A stretch of DNA of 64,000 nucleotides from Maylandia zebra. Its lineage: Eukaryota; Chordata; Actinopteri; Cichliformes; Cichlidae. The notes beneath the pieces were generated by a model, which saw nothing but the letters and a program-made list of their open reading frames with translations, ran no database searches and had not been told where the DNA came from. Numbering within the stretch: position 1 is the first letter of the stretch; every line of letters starts with the position of its first letter. The stretch covers positions 10,376,033 to 10,440,032 of the forward strand of contig NC_135170.1 of the NCBI RefSeq assembly GCF_041146795.1, given 5' to 3'. Both the position numbers and the translations under genes were made by a program. Below are positions 39,301-52,700 of the stretch, in pieces.

Positions 39301-42300
39301 TCGCACGTGCGCTGCATGTACACAGTGTTGTGCTCTTCCAGGAGGCGCACTTGTCTGCGCAGGTCTCCCAGGTCCTCCAGCTTCCTCTTGTACGTCTCCA
39401 CCATCGCCTCGAGCTGGTTCACCCGGTCAGACGAGTGCCTGAGGGGGAAGGAAAGCATAGCGTGGGAGGCATCGAGCAACAGCAGAGGAATATGAGTTAT
39501 ACTTAACACAATGCGTCCATGTAGATGTGTACTCTGACGCAAGCCGGTGTCAATGCATGAAAATTTGTATTATCAACACAGATGTCAGAGAGAGCAGAAT
39601 GGACATCTGTGTGTGGGCAGCATGGGGGTTGCTTCTGTGAGTTCATCTATTATCAGTTTGAACTACTACTTAAAGGAAAAGGCTCGTCATTATCAACATT
39701 CTTGATATTAAGAATTTACCAACACTGTATTAGTATGTGTATTGATACTTTTGGACTCAGGATCAAAACTGTTTAAAGTTTTTGCCTCTTCTACAGAGAT
39801 CAATCTTCAAATATGCCAAGAAACTTCAACTCATCCACTGTTTTTTGCAACTACTACTCAAACAGAAGGAAACACTGAATTTGTTGGACAGAAGCAAATA
39901 TATTTAAAACAATCTTTGTATAATAAAAGAAGCATTGCACCCTGTAATTCGCATACAATATTTACTAGCAGGACCTTCTGATTGTTGGCAGTTGTTTTAT
40001 TCACAGTTCCTGAAGTAGTAGCTCAGCAGAAGTTGTTAGCAAATGTTTACAATTACCCGTTTTGACACAAGGAAAACCTTTATATGTAAAACACTTGTAA
40101 ACTGTGAATGTAATGCATTCAAAAAAGCCTGCAAAGCATGAACACAAACACTTAGTGTCCATGTGACCAAACGCCCACAAAGCGCAACTTTCTGCAGTTT
40201 CTTTCACTACAAACTTGTGAGCTTGCAAAAAGGCCTACACCACTCCTTACATAATAACCACTGTTTAACTGGCTTGTTTACATTTTCATGATCAACTGAA
40301 CTCGATCTGTTCGAGCTGCTCTCACCTGAGGATGTCCATCTCGTCTTTGAGGGCCTGGGCCTCCTGCGCCAGGCTGGTCAGGTCTTCGTTCCGTAGCTGC
40401 AGCTCAGCCACCTCGCGCTCCAGTATCTCTGCCCGCACACGCATGTCGTCTCTGCCGTTCTCCAGTCTGAGATATACAGTGGTTAATATGACTGGATATG
40501 CACTTTGAAAGACACTCAAAGGAACAGCTGACTCAACGGCATCTGATTTGCATGTCTTTATAAAGTTGACTCATATGTTATGAACGAGGGCTGAAATTTT
40601 ATACTACCACTACTACTACTACTACTACATCTTTTTAAAGAGTTAATGACTGAGACACTCATTATAAACCCCGGGTTGTTTTCCTAAGTACTTAAGTACC
40701 ACTTGTACCTGTAGTTTTCCTCCTGAAGCTGCTCCATCTGACTCTGCAGCAGCAGCAGCTTCTTGCCAGTGATGGCAGTGGTGGAGGCGTCCAGAGATTC
40801 GCATAGGCTGAGCTTCTCTTTCAGGGAGCGCGTCTCTGCCTGCAGGGACGTCTTCTCCTCCAGAGCCACTGACAGCTGTCGGAGGGGGGTGGGAGAGAGA
40901 AACGGAGCACAAACATTGCAAAAAGAGGTGTAAAGATTGAGTGTGCAGTGGACTGCTGAGAGAGAAGAGACGGAAGGTGAGCTACAGCTTTAAAAAGGGG
41001 TGAAAAACAGGACAAGGAGACACAATAGAGGAAAGGTCGAGATTGAAGCATAACAAAAAGCAGCAAAAAAAACCAGCCTATATACAAAAAAGCCACAGTG
41101 CAAGGACACAACAGATTCATGAAGGAAAACAAGATAAACAGCGATAACTCACCACTTTCAGTGCAAAGAGGACCTTAAACACATGCTTTGCTGTAATATC
41201 ACAAGCTCTTTTGTAAAATGTGTGTTAGTCAGCTGGTGTGCAATGATCTCAAGCAGATGGAACATTCTCAGTAGTGCAGTTGTTAGCTTTACCCCCAGGG
41301 TTCAAAGCAGATCCTCATGATATGAGCAGACGAGTATGCAGAGCTCATTGAGGACCGTAAGTAATACATGTGTAACATTAATAGTCAGCAGGAGAACAGA
41401 TCTACATCGATGACGGTGGTTGGTTTGAGGAAAGGGCCGGCTGTGGTTTAGAGCTGCATTACTTTTAAATGTTTGTGTCAGACTGAACGGCGCTCATAGT
41501 TAAACAAGCTTGCATTCCAATATTAAGAGAGGGGAGCGCATACTTACCTGCAGGATATCTTTCCAGTCTGAATACAGCAAAACCCTACACTGAACTTTAA
41601 GGACAGATTGCATGCTTTAGCACCAAACCAGTAACAGTAAATAGCTTTCAAAACAACACAAATGACTAATCCCTAATGCGTGGGCCGAGTAAGTAAACAA
41701 ACAGGTGGGCTGGGAGCAGTACAAATTATAGTTGGCTACTGCTCCATCCAAAGGCAACGTGTCAGTTTTATCTTGATGTTATGCAACTATCGACTGGGAT
41801 CCTCTTTTTCAAAAAAAAGAAAAAAGTCTGAATTAGTCCGCTCACATTCAGTGGTGCAAAAACAAGTCAAGGGAACACAAACAAAGCCTTTGGCTGGCTA
41901 ATCAATAAAAGGCCAGAGCACAAATAAATTGCAGGCACAGACACACGCAACATGCTTCTCTAAAAAAATAAAAAATAAAAAAATACAGCAAAACTAAACC
42001 TCTGAGAGTCTGTAAATCTGGTAGGCAGAGATGAAATGGCATTATTTTTTCAAATTTCAAGTCAACAGCTCAAAGATTGATAAAACAAACCCGAGACTCA
42101 TCTTAAAGTTATAATCCTCAAGATTTCCATGCAATCAAACCATTTCTCCCCAGCAACAGCTATTCTGCTATCCACTCTTTATATTCTTACACACTGAGCT
42201 CAAAATCTTCTTTACAAGTGAGAACTGAGGGGTGTCCTATGAGGCAAGTCAAAAAAGCCCGGCTTTCTGTTAAAGCCTAAACCTAAAACCCCAGAAAGCG

Positions 42301-44060
42301 ACGATCAACTTTCTTTGTTAAGTCAGACTTTCTCTTGTCTGACATGAAATGTTATACTACTTCTACTACTACAATTAAACACATTAATGTTAATATTACA
42401 AACTCGATATCATCACAAGCATGCAACGTAGTAAATATATCATCTTGAAGTAAATTCATATTTACTGAATTCATTCTATAGCTGCGTTCCGCTGTTTATT
42501 TCTAACGTGAGAGCTGCACACAACTCTGAAACTGTAAACCTTATACATTTAAACAGTAAAGGTTTGGACACCACTGTGTTAGGGTTTATAGATGCAATTT
42601 GTCAACCTGTAACATACCATTTTCTATCCCACTTAAAGCATGCTGGAATAAGTAAAAATGTGGCGCTTTCAACTAGGAACATAATGTGCTCTGGACCAGG
42701 TTGTATGTTTAACATAAGTTACCAGAGTATTGTAGCCAGGGAAAAGGGAGCCACTTTCCAGACATTGAAAACGCTGATTTTAACCTGAATAATCCAATAA
42801 TCTTGCTTTATAGTACACCCCTCCGGCCAAGGTGGGAACCATCCAAACTTGGTACACCCATCAAATTTAACCAATAAATGTAGGCCATGTATAGGTGGAC
42901 TGCAACATTAGTGTTGTATGGTTTTTGTCTCAGTGTTTTTATAGCGTACTTCTGTACTCAATCATGCTTATTGCTCCATCTCCTGTTAAACGAGTTCAAA
43001 CTAAACAAAAGTGGAATTTATACTCAAGTACTCACAGGAAAAAGACGTGAAGGACCAAAATGATAGATTTAAAGCACTTTTAGCAGGGTTGCACAGAAAC
43101 TTGCCAGCACTGCTGACATACTGCTGTAACTCTACTGTGTCTTGTGTGAAAAGCACTGGCCTTAATCAGATGATGCTTGTGCAACAAAACCATTTGTTGA
43201 ACCAATGTGTGCTCAAAGAGTGTCTCTTCAGTTTCCACCGACTTGATTGCCAAATTGACCTGAAGTGAAATCTTAGGATTATATCTTTAAAGTCTCAGCA
43301 AATGTTTGCCAAGTATGATCAAAACCGTGTTTAGTAAACCAACCTGATGTTCAAGGTGTCGACAGCGCTGGCTCAGGTCCTCCTTCTCGTCTGCCTCCTC
43401 ACTCAGAAAATAATACTTTCTGGACTGCGAATAAAAGACGTGCAGACAGAGGATATTTGACACTGATCAAAGCAGTGGGGAGTAAACACAAACACAGGAT
43501 GTAGCAAATCTAAGTAAAAAACAAGTAGGGGAATGAATATGTTGTGGGTTTTTACCTGATAGTCAAAATCCCCGTAGGTCTCTGGGCTTCCCGGTTCAGA
43601 TGACGGCTCCTTCGATAAGAGCTAAAACAAAACAGGAAAGTGAGTCAATGAATGCAACCACAGGGAAAATAAAATAACAGTCTTTTGCCAAAGGCAGATT
43701 TATCTGGTTCTCTGAATAACCTTGTTTGGTAAAAACCTTGGAAGATGATCCAGGTTTTTACAGTCCCTTTGGTGGTGATAACAGTAAACGCATCTTTGTA
43801 AATAGCATAGAGTAGGGGTCTGTGGGATGCTCTTTAGTCTTATGTTTATCCAGACTTCTTTGATTTTGAATTAACCGTGACTAAGAATTGGATTAATGCA
43901 AATCAGGGTAAACCAAGAGGAAAGAAAAAGAGGCTCACTCACTTCCTGAATGGCAGTCATCACAACATGCTGGACAGATTCCTCGAGTGTCATTATCTGC
44001 TGGATTTGCTCTGCGTTTAGAAGACAACAAAGGCCAGTGAAGTCTCAGCCAAATACAGAT

Positions 44061-44103
<43 letters not shown>

Positions 44104-47100
44104 CCCATGAAAGTCAAACCACTGCTGTAAAAATCGACTCAGCTTTACAGTCAATTTTCTGTGAAACTGACCTGACCATTTTTTGTCTCATGAGCTGTTA
44201 TCAGTAACGGGAAAACAGCTTGTCAACAAATTGATCAGACCATAACTGAGAGAAAAACAACTGTTCCAACTTTTTCTGTTTCAAGCCACCAACATTTACC
44301 TCTCCAAAGAAGAAAGAGCACCGCATACACCTTATTTTTTTTTGAGAATGCCAACATGTCTCCATCATTATCACCAATTTAATAAATGTGTATTTCTGTA
44401 CGCAAGATGCAAAATGTCCAACACTGCTTATTTCACAGGAAGGAAGTAAAAAGAGTGCACATCTGGATGGGTCGATCTTTCTGCCATTTGTGAAATGAGG
44501 AACAAAAAAATATTCATTTTCAAAGGAAAGCTTTATAACTAATGAACCACCTTAAGCCAACAATCTAGTATACCAGGGGTTGGGAACTCCAGGCCTCGAG
44601 GGTCTAGCAGGTTTTAGATCTCACCCTGAGTCAAATGAGTAGTTCATTACCAGGCCTCTGGAGAACTTTAAGACACGATGAGGAGGTTATTTAGCCATTT
44701 AAACAAGCTGTTTTGGATCAAGGACAGATCTAGAATTTGCCCTTGAGGCCTGGAGTTCCCCCACCCCTGCAGTATATGCATGTATGATTAAATGAGTCTT
44801 CTTATGTTAGTACTCTATGCAGCAGTCTATGCCAAACACTTAATACACTCCATCCTGCAGTAGCTTGAATAGCCTTTAACATCAATAATTTGAAGCAATT
44901 AGTTCTGGTATGACTTTATCACTCTCTCATCACTGTGGATGAATTTTGTCCTACTCTTCTTTACAGTGTTGCTTCATTTCATTTCATTGAGCATTTCATT
45001 TATGCACAGCTCTTAAGGTCCTGCCACAGAATTTCAATCAGGTTGAACTCTGGACTTTGGATCATTGCAGCACCTTGATTTTTTTTGTTGTTGTTGCCTT
45101 TTCAGTCATTCTGTTGTAGATTGTCTGGGACCAGAGTCCTGTTGCATGACCTAATTTCAGCTAAGCTTTAGCTGTCAAAAGCTTCACATTTGACTCTAGA
45201 ATATTTTGGTATACAGAGGAGTTCATGGTCAGCTCAATGACTGAGTTAACCACGTCTTGTGGCTGTAAAACACGTCCAAACATTTACCCCTCCACCACCG
45301 TGCTATCAGCTGGTGTGAGGCGGTTGTTGCTATTCGCCACATGTGGTGTTGTGCATTATAGCCAAACATTTCCACTTTGGTCTCATCTGTCCAAAGGACA
45401 TCGTTAAGGCTTTTTCAGATGCAGCTTTGGAAACCTGAGCTGTGTTGCCATGTTCCTTTTAGATGAAGGAGGCTCTCTGCTGCAACCCTTGCAAACAAGC
45501 CATACTCCTTTAGTCTTTTTCTAATTGCGCTGTCTTGAACATCAACATTTAACATGTTGACTGAGTTCTGTAGTGTCTGAGATGTAGATCTTCGGTTATT
45601 TGCCGTTTCTCTGAGTGCTGAACGGTCTGTCCTTGGGGTGAATTTGATAGGATGTTCACACTGGAAAGACTGTGGTATTGTGTTAACACACATCCAAATG
45701 CTGCAGACCAGAAAACTTTCAGGAGGTGCTCACACTTGCACACTCTGTGCCAATTACTGGCATAGTTGTGCAGCAATTAATTTCCACATTTGAAAAATTT
45801 GTTTCCCCCTCCCTTCTTCTAGATCTCATAGCAGTTTAGTCACTGCCTTTCCCAGCTATTGAAAAGCAAACCCACAAGTGTGAGACATCTTCTTTACTTC
45901 TACAACTCAGCAGAATAAAATGTATTTACTATAATAACAAGAATGCTGATTCTAGCACCTTTTAATCTTGTGCTTCAACACAGTTGCCATATATAGCAGT
46001 TAACCAGCAGCCACGTCTCCTAATGTTGCTCCTAATCCCCTAATGAATGTTTATGTTGGCAAGAGGTCAGTCCATTTTTTTTTTTTTAAACATTTGCAAA
46101 AATTTATGAAAAAAAAATCCAGAAAGTGTCTATTCAAGGATGGAGGAGGAAAACAAGGCCATCTGGCCACCATGATAGTATGTCATGTCATATTATGCTT
46201 TGCAAGCAGTTGGGTATAAAGTGAGTGGCCAGCTGCTAAATACAGCTGTTGTCTAAATAAAGTTGCCGTCCGTGTGAGCATTTCTAAATGACTTGAGATC
46301 ACTGAATTGCGTTTTTGTGTTTTCATGCTGACAAATATCTTCTCAGCAGTGATTATGAGGCATTTATTCCTAAATGAAAGCAGAAGAAATGTACTTGTGT
46401 ACAGGCCTACCTTGTTTCTTCTCGCAGCTGACTGCACAACCCAACACGAGCTGTACCAGCTTTCCCAGTTCTGTGACATCTCCCATCTCTCCTATCAGGT
46501 TCACGTCTGGCATATGCTCATCAGACACCTGGTGACCGAGCACCTGTTCACGAAACAGAAAAGTGAGCTGGTAGGCTCGAGTCAAGCAGCACATGAAAAA
46601 TGAAGGCCAAATCAGCAAAAGTTTCTTACATCGTGATAATATTCCATCATGCTTTTCAGAATCTTTTTCAAATTGCTGACCTGAAAGAATGAAACGGGGT
46701 TACAATCGTAACACTTTCATTAATCAAGCAGAAGAATTTAAAAAAAGATCTTTGATTTTAGTCATTCTAGATAACTACAGGGTGTTCTGTCATATCATGC
46801 TGTTTCACAAATTACCTTGAGGCGCCAGTTGGCCCCGCTCTCCTCCTTGATCCTGCCTAGCCATGTCTCATTAAACCAAGAAGGGTCTCTGTTAATGAGA
46901 GCACAAGAGAATTGTAACGACGACATCTCTGGATACTGAGATTGATAACAAGACCACAGGGCAGTGAGACCCTGTGTTTCTGTCCCTTCAGGCACAATGA
47001 CAGAGTAAAACTATTCATTAAAAGCTACACAGCATGGGAAGCAGCTACAGCTAAAATAGGTTGATTAAAAATCTGTTTTCCAAATGTGTATTTTCCAATA

Positions 47101-49535
47101 ATTGGTTGATGTGATTAAGCCTGCACACATCACTTTATTTATTTAAAAAAAAAACAAAATCACACCGATGCCTGAGGTATTCAGAGCCATGTCTGGGTAA
47201 CATTTACTGTTTAACTGGCTACATTTTGCATAGATAATGGACTTAATGGCAATCCAAAATTATACAGATAAGCAAATTTCAGTGAGTAAGTTCTGAATGA
47301 ATCTCCAGAAGACAATCGTGCAGTTAGTGGAAACAACACTGGTGACATACTGCTTGTGCTTACATTCTGTGCAGTACATGTGCAATGGCCACTCCGCTTG
47401 TCAGGTCGTGCTTGCTGTTGCACGATGGCACCTGAAATGTCTGTAACTGAGAGTGAAGACATTAAAGAGCTGGTCATTAAAGAAAGAAACCTTTCAATGT
47501 TTTGACATTTAATGTACAGCAACATTACATTAAACTAAACCAGGGTGAAAACATTACTATATTAAATAAATGAATCTAATATCCCCATTCTAAACAGCAC
47601 TGTGCAAAAATCTTGAATCATTAGGAAAATGGGTGCAGTGATTTATTGAAACGTCGACAAACATAAATGTAAATTGGGGAAAACGTGATTTATACAATTC
47701 TAACAAACTTGAAAATACATATTTGGTATTTGCCATTTGTGGAATCATCTTGAACAGAACAATGCTTTAATGTTTGGTGACTGGACTCTAGGGAAGCCAA
47801 TCCATGACTGATGGTGTTGTCTTGTGTGTTTTTCTATTTGGGTATGCTTTCATTGCATTGCCAGGGTGTTTGAGATCACTGTCATACTGATAAATAGAAT
47901 GATTACCAATTAGATGGTTCCCAGATGGTATTACACTTTTCTGCATTCATAGTTCCATCAATTTTGAAAAGATCCCAAAAATATTGACTGAAAGCCAACA
48001 CCATACCATACAGAGCCTTCCTTGTGTTTTACAGATGGCTGTAGAGTCTCACTGTTGTACTCTCTCCTGATCTCCTCTGTAGAGCAGCCTAAATCTGAAC
48101 AAAATTTTGTTCAGATTTAGGCTGAATTTTTACAGTATTTAAAAAAAAAAAAGCAGTAAAAAGAATGAATTTTTACTGCTTTCTAACTCACTCCACCAGA
48201 TCTGTTACCACCCATTTTAAGTTCAGTTCCACTTTGGCATAGCTCAGCCTTCTGTCCTTGCCTTCTTCCCTTAAGAATGGCTTCTTGATCTCCACATTTC
48301 CACTGAGACTATTTCTGATCAGTAATCAGTAGATGGGTCAATTTGATGCATCTAATTTTTTCTATTGTTTAAGGCCACGATTTTATATTCTGCTCCTCTG
48401 CTGTATATAGTCTTCTTTGATCCTTGATACATCTTTTGTCCGCGACCTGTTCAGTTTCCTTACATTTTTAAGGACACACTGCACACCATGCTGAGATGTG
48501 AAGTTTTCAGCCAACAGCTCTTAGTGAATCACCTTCTTTATATAAATACCATTTTATGCCTGTCAACCTGTGTTATCACTGGGAATAGGAACAAGTTATA
48601 TTGCTGCTAGTAAAGCCTAAAGATACAATTTAAAACTGGTTCTCTATTTTGTCTGTGTAGACAACACTAGCTCATCCGTTGAGTTGGGTGTCTTTTTATG
48701 CTTGAATAATTCATAGGTCAGTGTTGAGTGGCTTAAAAACACAAAAACATTTCTTTGAGAATGGTCAGATACGAGGACTGGACTGGACAATGAGTAAAAA
48801 AGTAGCCGATGTTAAAAGAAACTTTGAAAGACCTTCAGAAAGTCTAAAGAATAATTGCTCAAGATCATTTTTAAAAACTTTCCAATTTAAAGAAAGAAGG
48901 GGGATTTATGTATTTGGGGATTTTGTGTAAAGCTGCTCAAGCTTTCTAAACATAACTTAAATTAAAAAAAATAAAAATACTAAGCAGCAATGGGGGATTA
49001 CAGCCCTGCTTAGTATGCTATTATTAGTTGGTGTCTTAGTTCAGTCCAAGTCTTCACACCTCTTTGTAGAAAGGAGCCAAACAGGTGGATTTGCTCTGAG
49101 CTTTGAAAATAACGTGGCTGTGTTGGATAGCCTAACATTACTCCTTAGGCCTCTCAGCTTACACTAAGCTATTTGGGTTTGTTTTTCTGGCAGTTAATTT
49201 GCTGACAATGCAGTCAGTTTGCTAACATGGATAAGAGATAAAGCAGACCACCAGGAGCAAACCTCCAATGTGTTCACAAAGCCAATTAGCTCGGCTGGCT
49301 AGTGACAGTTAGCTTACAACTTAAAACACCAAGCGTTTAATTGACCAAGTCAGTAAAGATGCCCCTTATCGATTACGTGAGCCCACAACTTCCAAAAGTA
49401 AAGCCGTAATTCTCCACATTTGCTAACACCTGCTGACACCTCTTAGCCGGCGGTTAGCCTTGCTCGAAATGTTGCTACTGTCAAACTTACCCAGGTTAAC
49501 AGTGAATCACACAGCTTCGCCTTATCCAGACTCAT
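34150..49535 (-). CDS. hook2: HOOK2 microtubule-binding cargo adaptor
   Basis: Hook-family protein linking organelles and centrosomal cargo to dynein. Coding exons (- strand): 49535-49491, 47446-47364, 46888-46816, 46680-46630, 46543-46411, 44010-43943, 43621-43556, 43424-43344, 40875-40709, 40466-40326, 39438-39237, 39083-38973, 38503-38416, 37152-37086, 36741-36604, 35868-35781, 35345-35340, 35169-35135, 35036-34954, 34872-34769, 34648-34547, 34457-34386, 34278-34150. Total 2133 nt, 710 aa (human HOOK2 719). The Hook domain is at about residues 1-160 ([33 protein letters not shown]). A long coiled coil spans about 170-650 ([45 protein letters not shown]). The C-terminal cargo region has [19 protein letters not shown] and [14 protein letters not shown]. 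Oddities: the 6-nt exon at 35345-35340 encoding Ala-Ile and a GC donor after 39237. DAIS and the C-terminus favour HOOK2 over HOOK1/3. Confidence 0.95.
35242..35272. repeat. (CA)n microsatellite in hook2 intron
   Basis: Run of CA dinucleotides close to the end of the intron between the 6-nt exon and the exon at 35169-35135. Confidence 0.8.
36240..36374. repeat. Two (CA)n microsatellites in a hook2 intron
   Basis: CA runs at about 36243-36296 and 36338-36373, separated by about 40 bases of unique sequence. They yield Cys-Val and Thr-His frames that are not genes. Confidence 0.9.
37729..38310 (+). mobile_element. Internally deleted Tc1-like element with nested palindrome
   Basis: Begins with ACTCACTGGCCACTTTATTA, the terminal repeat of a fish Tc1-like family, followed by its 5' non-coding block. 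It then jumps to 3' transposase-derived sequence (TTTATGACCACAGTGTGACC near 37924; GATGTGCAGCTGACAAATCT near 38170). A palindromic unit is inserted at 37984-38086. No working transposase. Confidence 0.7.
37984..38086. repeat. Palindromic repeat of ACTCATTCACTGCC units
   Basis: ACTCATTCACTGCCATTGACG (first 20 bases at 37987-38006) is repeated inverted at 38016-38036 after an 8-base loop. A second smaller hairpin with the same arms follows (about 38046-38084). It looks like a tandem pair of a small fold-back element. Confidence 0.7.
40611..40629. repeat. (ACT)n trinucleotide repeat in hook2 intron
   Basis: Short run of CTA/ACT triplets within the hook2 intron between the exons at 40875-40709 and 40466-40326; the array extends a few bases into 40603-40629. 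Confidence 0.7.
44064..44101. repeat. (CA)n microsatellite in a hook2 intron
   Basis: Pure CA run about 55 bases upstream (in gene direction) of the exon at 44010-43943. Confidence 0.9.
44573..44769. mobile_element. Short hAT-like MITE in a hook2 intron
   Basis: Begins CAGGGGTTGGGAACTCCAGG and ends with the near-perfect inverted copy GGAGTTCCCCCACCCCTG. Both termini have the CAGGGG/CCCCTG form common in hAT MITEs. Flanks are AGTATAC on the left and CAGTATAT on the right: similar, but not an exact 8-bp duplication. Confidence 0.7.
44860..45790 (-). mobile_element. DNA transposon remnant in a hook2 intron
   Basis: Reverse-strand sequence of a fish DNA transposon (probably Tc1/mariner-like). 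Recognisable blocks are GGTCTCATCTGTCCAAAGGA near 45380, AACAAGCCATACTCCTTTAG near 45494 and TGTCCTTGGGGTGAATTTGA near 45628. Two short frames (45415-45693 and 45549-45776) are shadows or relics of it. Confidence 0.6.
47600..48940 (-). mobile_element. Tc1-like remnant in hook2 intron 1
   Basis: Starts with CACTGTGCAAAAATCTTGA, the same terminal motif as the fragment at 31698, and continues with reverse-strand non-coding and transposase-derived sequence without an intact frame. A perfect 40-bp palindrome lies inside at 48085-48124. The right boundary is approximate. Confidence 0.55.
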
Positions 49536-49799
49536 TGTGCTGTCCTCTGTGAAACCCGCAGGAGCTTACAGAGAACTGGGGGGATTTTGTTCTCGAGGCT
49601 TGTTTTGGCCCGAAGTTTCTTACTCAGTGCTGACACTTTCCACGTCAGACACTGTCCAGCCGTGGCCTCCTCCTGCTGCTCCTGACAACCTTCGCGTTTC
49701 GGCTCCTGTGGGCCTCGCGAGCTTCCGTATTAGAGCGTTTCCAAGACGATGGATTATATTTTGGGTCAGCTTGTCTAGTCGCAGTCAAAAATAGTAATT

Positions 49800-52700
49800 A
49801 TCGCGATAATACGCTGTTTTTCTTTTAATCTGCTATAATGATGTTGCTTAAATGCTGACCATCTCCGAGTGTAATTTATTTACCCTTTATTCAGCCGGGG
49901 GATGCTAGTGAGCTGACGAATTAGCTTTTAAAGTAGGGTTCAGGTCAAGGTAGCTAGATAGACATGATACAGAAAATATATTAGAATTTTTTTTAAGTAA
50001 CTAGTGTACTAGTGATGTTAAGACTCATAATTTCCAACTGTGTCAAAAAATATTTCAGTACCCTCAAACTTACTTAATTTGCAAGAATATACTTATTATG
50101 CTCTCCATTTAAATTTTACTTCATTGATTTTTTACACTGTTTTCTGTTTTCTATATAACCACACTCCTATTTTTCTAAATGAGCGCTTTCCCCCTTCTTT
50201 CTGATATTAGTGTGTATCTTAACATTTTAAAAATAGAAAGAGATCACCCCTTTACTACTTGGACTGAGATTCACAAGCATTTAAAGGCAAGAATGCATTT
50301 TGCATTTTGAGATTTATGCATATTATTTGTATTATTTCATTTACAAGCACCAAAATGTGTTTGTCCTTCTGGAGCTTTTAATTTAAGAAATTCCATCAAC
50401 CAATTGTTTTCAATTGCTTGCACATGGAAAACTGTGTTGGATCCTATCAAACTGCTATAGAAGGGATCTCAAATTTGCAAATTTAGGGCCATAGATGGCC
50501 ACAATGTCTTCAGAGCCTTTCCATGACGGCTCTTTATCCTTTGCTTGGCACTCACATGCTAGCACGACTGTAATTTCAGGCACCACTATTTAACTATATA
50601 AATAAATTAGTTGTCCCATATAATCAACATAACCATGTTCTTTTGTCTAATACATAAACCCCAGAGTCTCAGTGCTTTACTCTCAACTAGTTTAACTTGT
50701 GATCCAACCAGTGCATCCCAGTTATGGCTACTGCTGTTGGCAAGGAGCTTCTAAAAGCCAAGGCAAAGAGTTTGTTGAGAAGTGAGGATGGGTGGCAGGA
50801 CTCCATCCAAGGACTGAGACTGATGCAAAAGCACTACATCTCCTACTACTTCTATTGTTGTTAACACATTGGTCTTACATATGAAAGATCCCAATTCAAG
50901 AAAAGCTAATATACTCCTAGTGCTGGGCCTGAGCCCAGATAAACGGGAGGGGGAGGGGGCATCCTATGTGCCAAATCAAACATGTGGGTCCATCCACATT
51001 GGCAACCACATAAATGTACTACTACTATTATTGTACAAAGAAGCTCCTGGTTAATTTCAGATGTCTAAAGTCAACTTTTACAGGGTCAGACAAGGCCAAG
51101 TGTTGTTGACTTTGTCTTAGGATGTAATGCTGAAACTGTAGTACTTGTATCCACTTGTAAACAAGTTTACCTGTAATGGGAAGTTATCTGGTGCACTAAT
51201 TAGCAATATGTTGGCATATTTTACTAGCAACAGCTTATTTATTCATTGTTAGCTGCTGCATTTCATTAAAAAAATTCCAGCAGTGGCTGTCCAGCGTCTC
51301 TGCTGAAAGCCCCGCTGATTTTTTTTTTTTGTACTATTCAGATTACCTCAAAGCACCACTGGATGGCTCTAGTTGACAAATAGCCATAGAGAACAGCTTG
51401 TTGCCCAACTGGCAACGCCACAGCCTACAATCCACGCTGCATGACTGCTCTAATACAAAATGTATCCAATAAGACATGCTTTCTAAGTAATGAACACACA
51501 TATTTTAAAATAGCAGGATAATGGTAGCTCAATTCTTTATATATAGCCTGTTGACTTTTGATCCAGCCTTTGGGAGCGTGTACAGGTATTCCTCTGTTTT
51601 TGTTTTGCTAAAGAGTGGGAATGTCATGGTTGTTTCTAGTCGTTCATAAGCAGGTGAAGTCTCCTTCTGGTATCATTACCATGCTGTCACTCACGTACAC
51701 CCTCTCCTTGGTACTCTGAAATTCACCCAGTCCCTTTCCGTCTCCTTCCTGCATTCTTAGTCATCGTCACAAATCAAACTTAAGTGACCAATCACAGTGA
51801 AACTCTGCCACTGCTTCCTGTTTGCTTTGGCAAACCTAGTGAGTTACTGTGTAATAAGTCCACCGTGCTACTTGAACACCTGCGACGAGATGAAATGTCT
51901 GTCAAACATCCGGTCCTTCCCATCCAAAACCAGTCTGGTCACAACACCGCCTTACATCTGGCTTTACCATATTTGCTTGACCAGAGTTCCTGTTTTTAAA
52001 GATGGGTTTCTGCCCATAGGAATGCACATGTTTACTCATTCCCTTCCCCTGGCTTCTCTTAAAATAACTTAAATCTCAATCATATTAACTCCTGTTATCT
52101 CAGTTTTTCATGGTTTTGTTTTGTTTATGTATTTTGTAAAGCATCATGTCACTGGTTTACATCACTGTTTACCTTATTCCCCGGCCGCCCACAGTGATCT
52201 GTATCTCCAGTCCCACACACCCTTCAGTTGAGTCCTATAAGAGCACTTGTGTTTTTACTTCAAAGGAAGATGAAGATAGGACAAAAAAGACAGGACCGGG
52301 GGTCTCAAGTTGAGCAACCCTGGGCTGGATTAAGACACCTGGGAGGAAGTGCAGTCCATGACTTGAGGGGGGTTCAGTGGAGAAGTTAGTCACCCACCGA
52401 AGGCTCGTTCAGGGCTGACTAATGCTTAAGTGGCAGGAGGTGTGGTAGGGGCTCTGGCAAAGCAAGGCTCAAACAGAGGCTGACTATTTTTGGCCAGCTG
52501 CTCTTCCTCCATGCTAATTCCTCTTTTCACCCGTTCTCTCTTTCCTTATTCCCCAGATGTGTTTCCTTCCTGAAAGTCAAAAGGCTTTACTTCTCTTCTT
52601 TTCCAACCCTCCATTGACGCACTTGCTTCCCTCTGGGGGGAACTGGGAGGGTGGAGGTGGGAGGACCAGCAGCTAAGATTGAGTAATTATTTCTTTTTTT

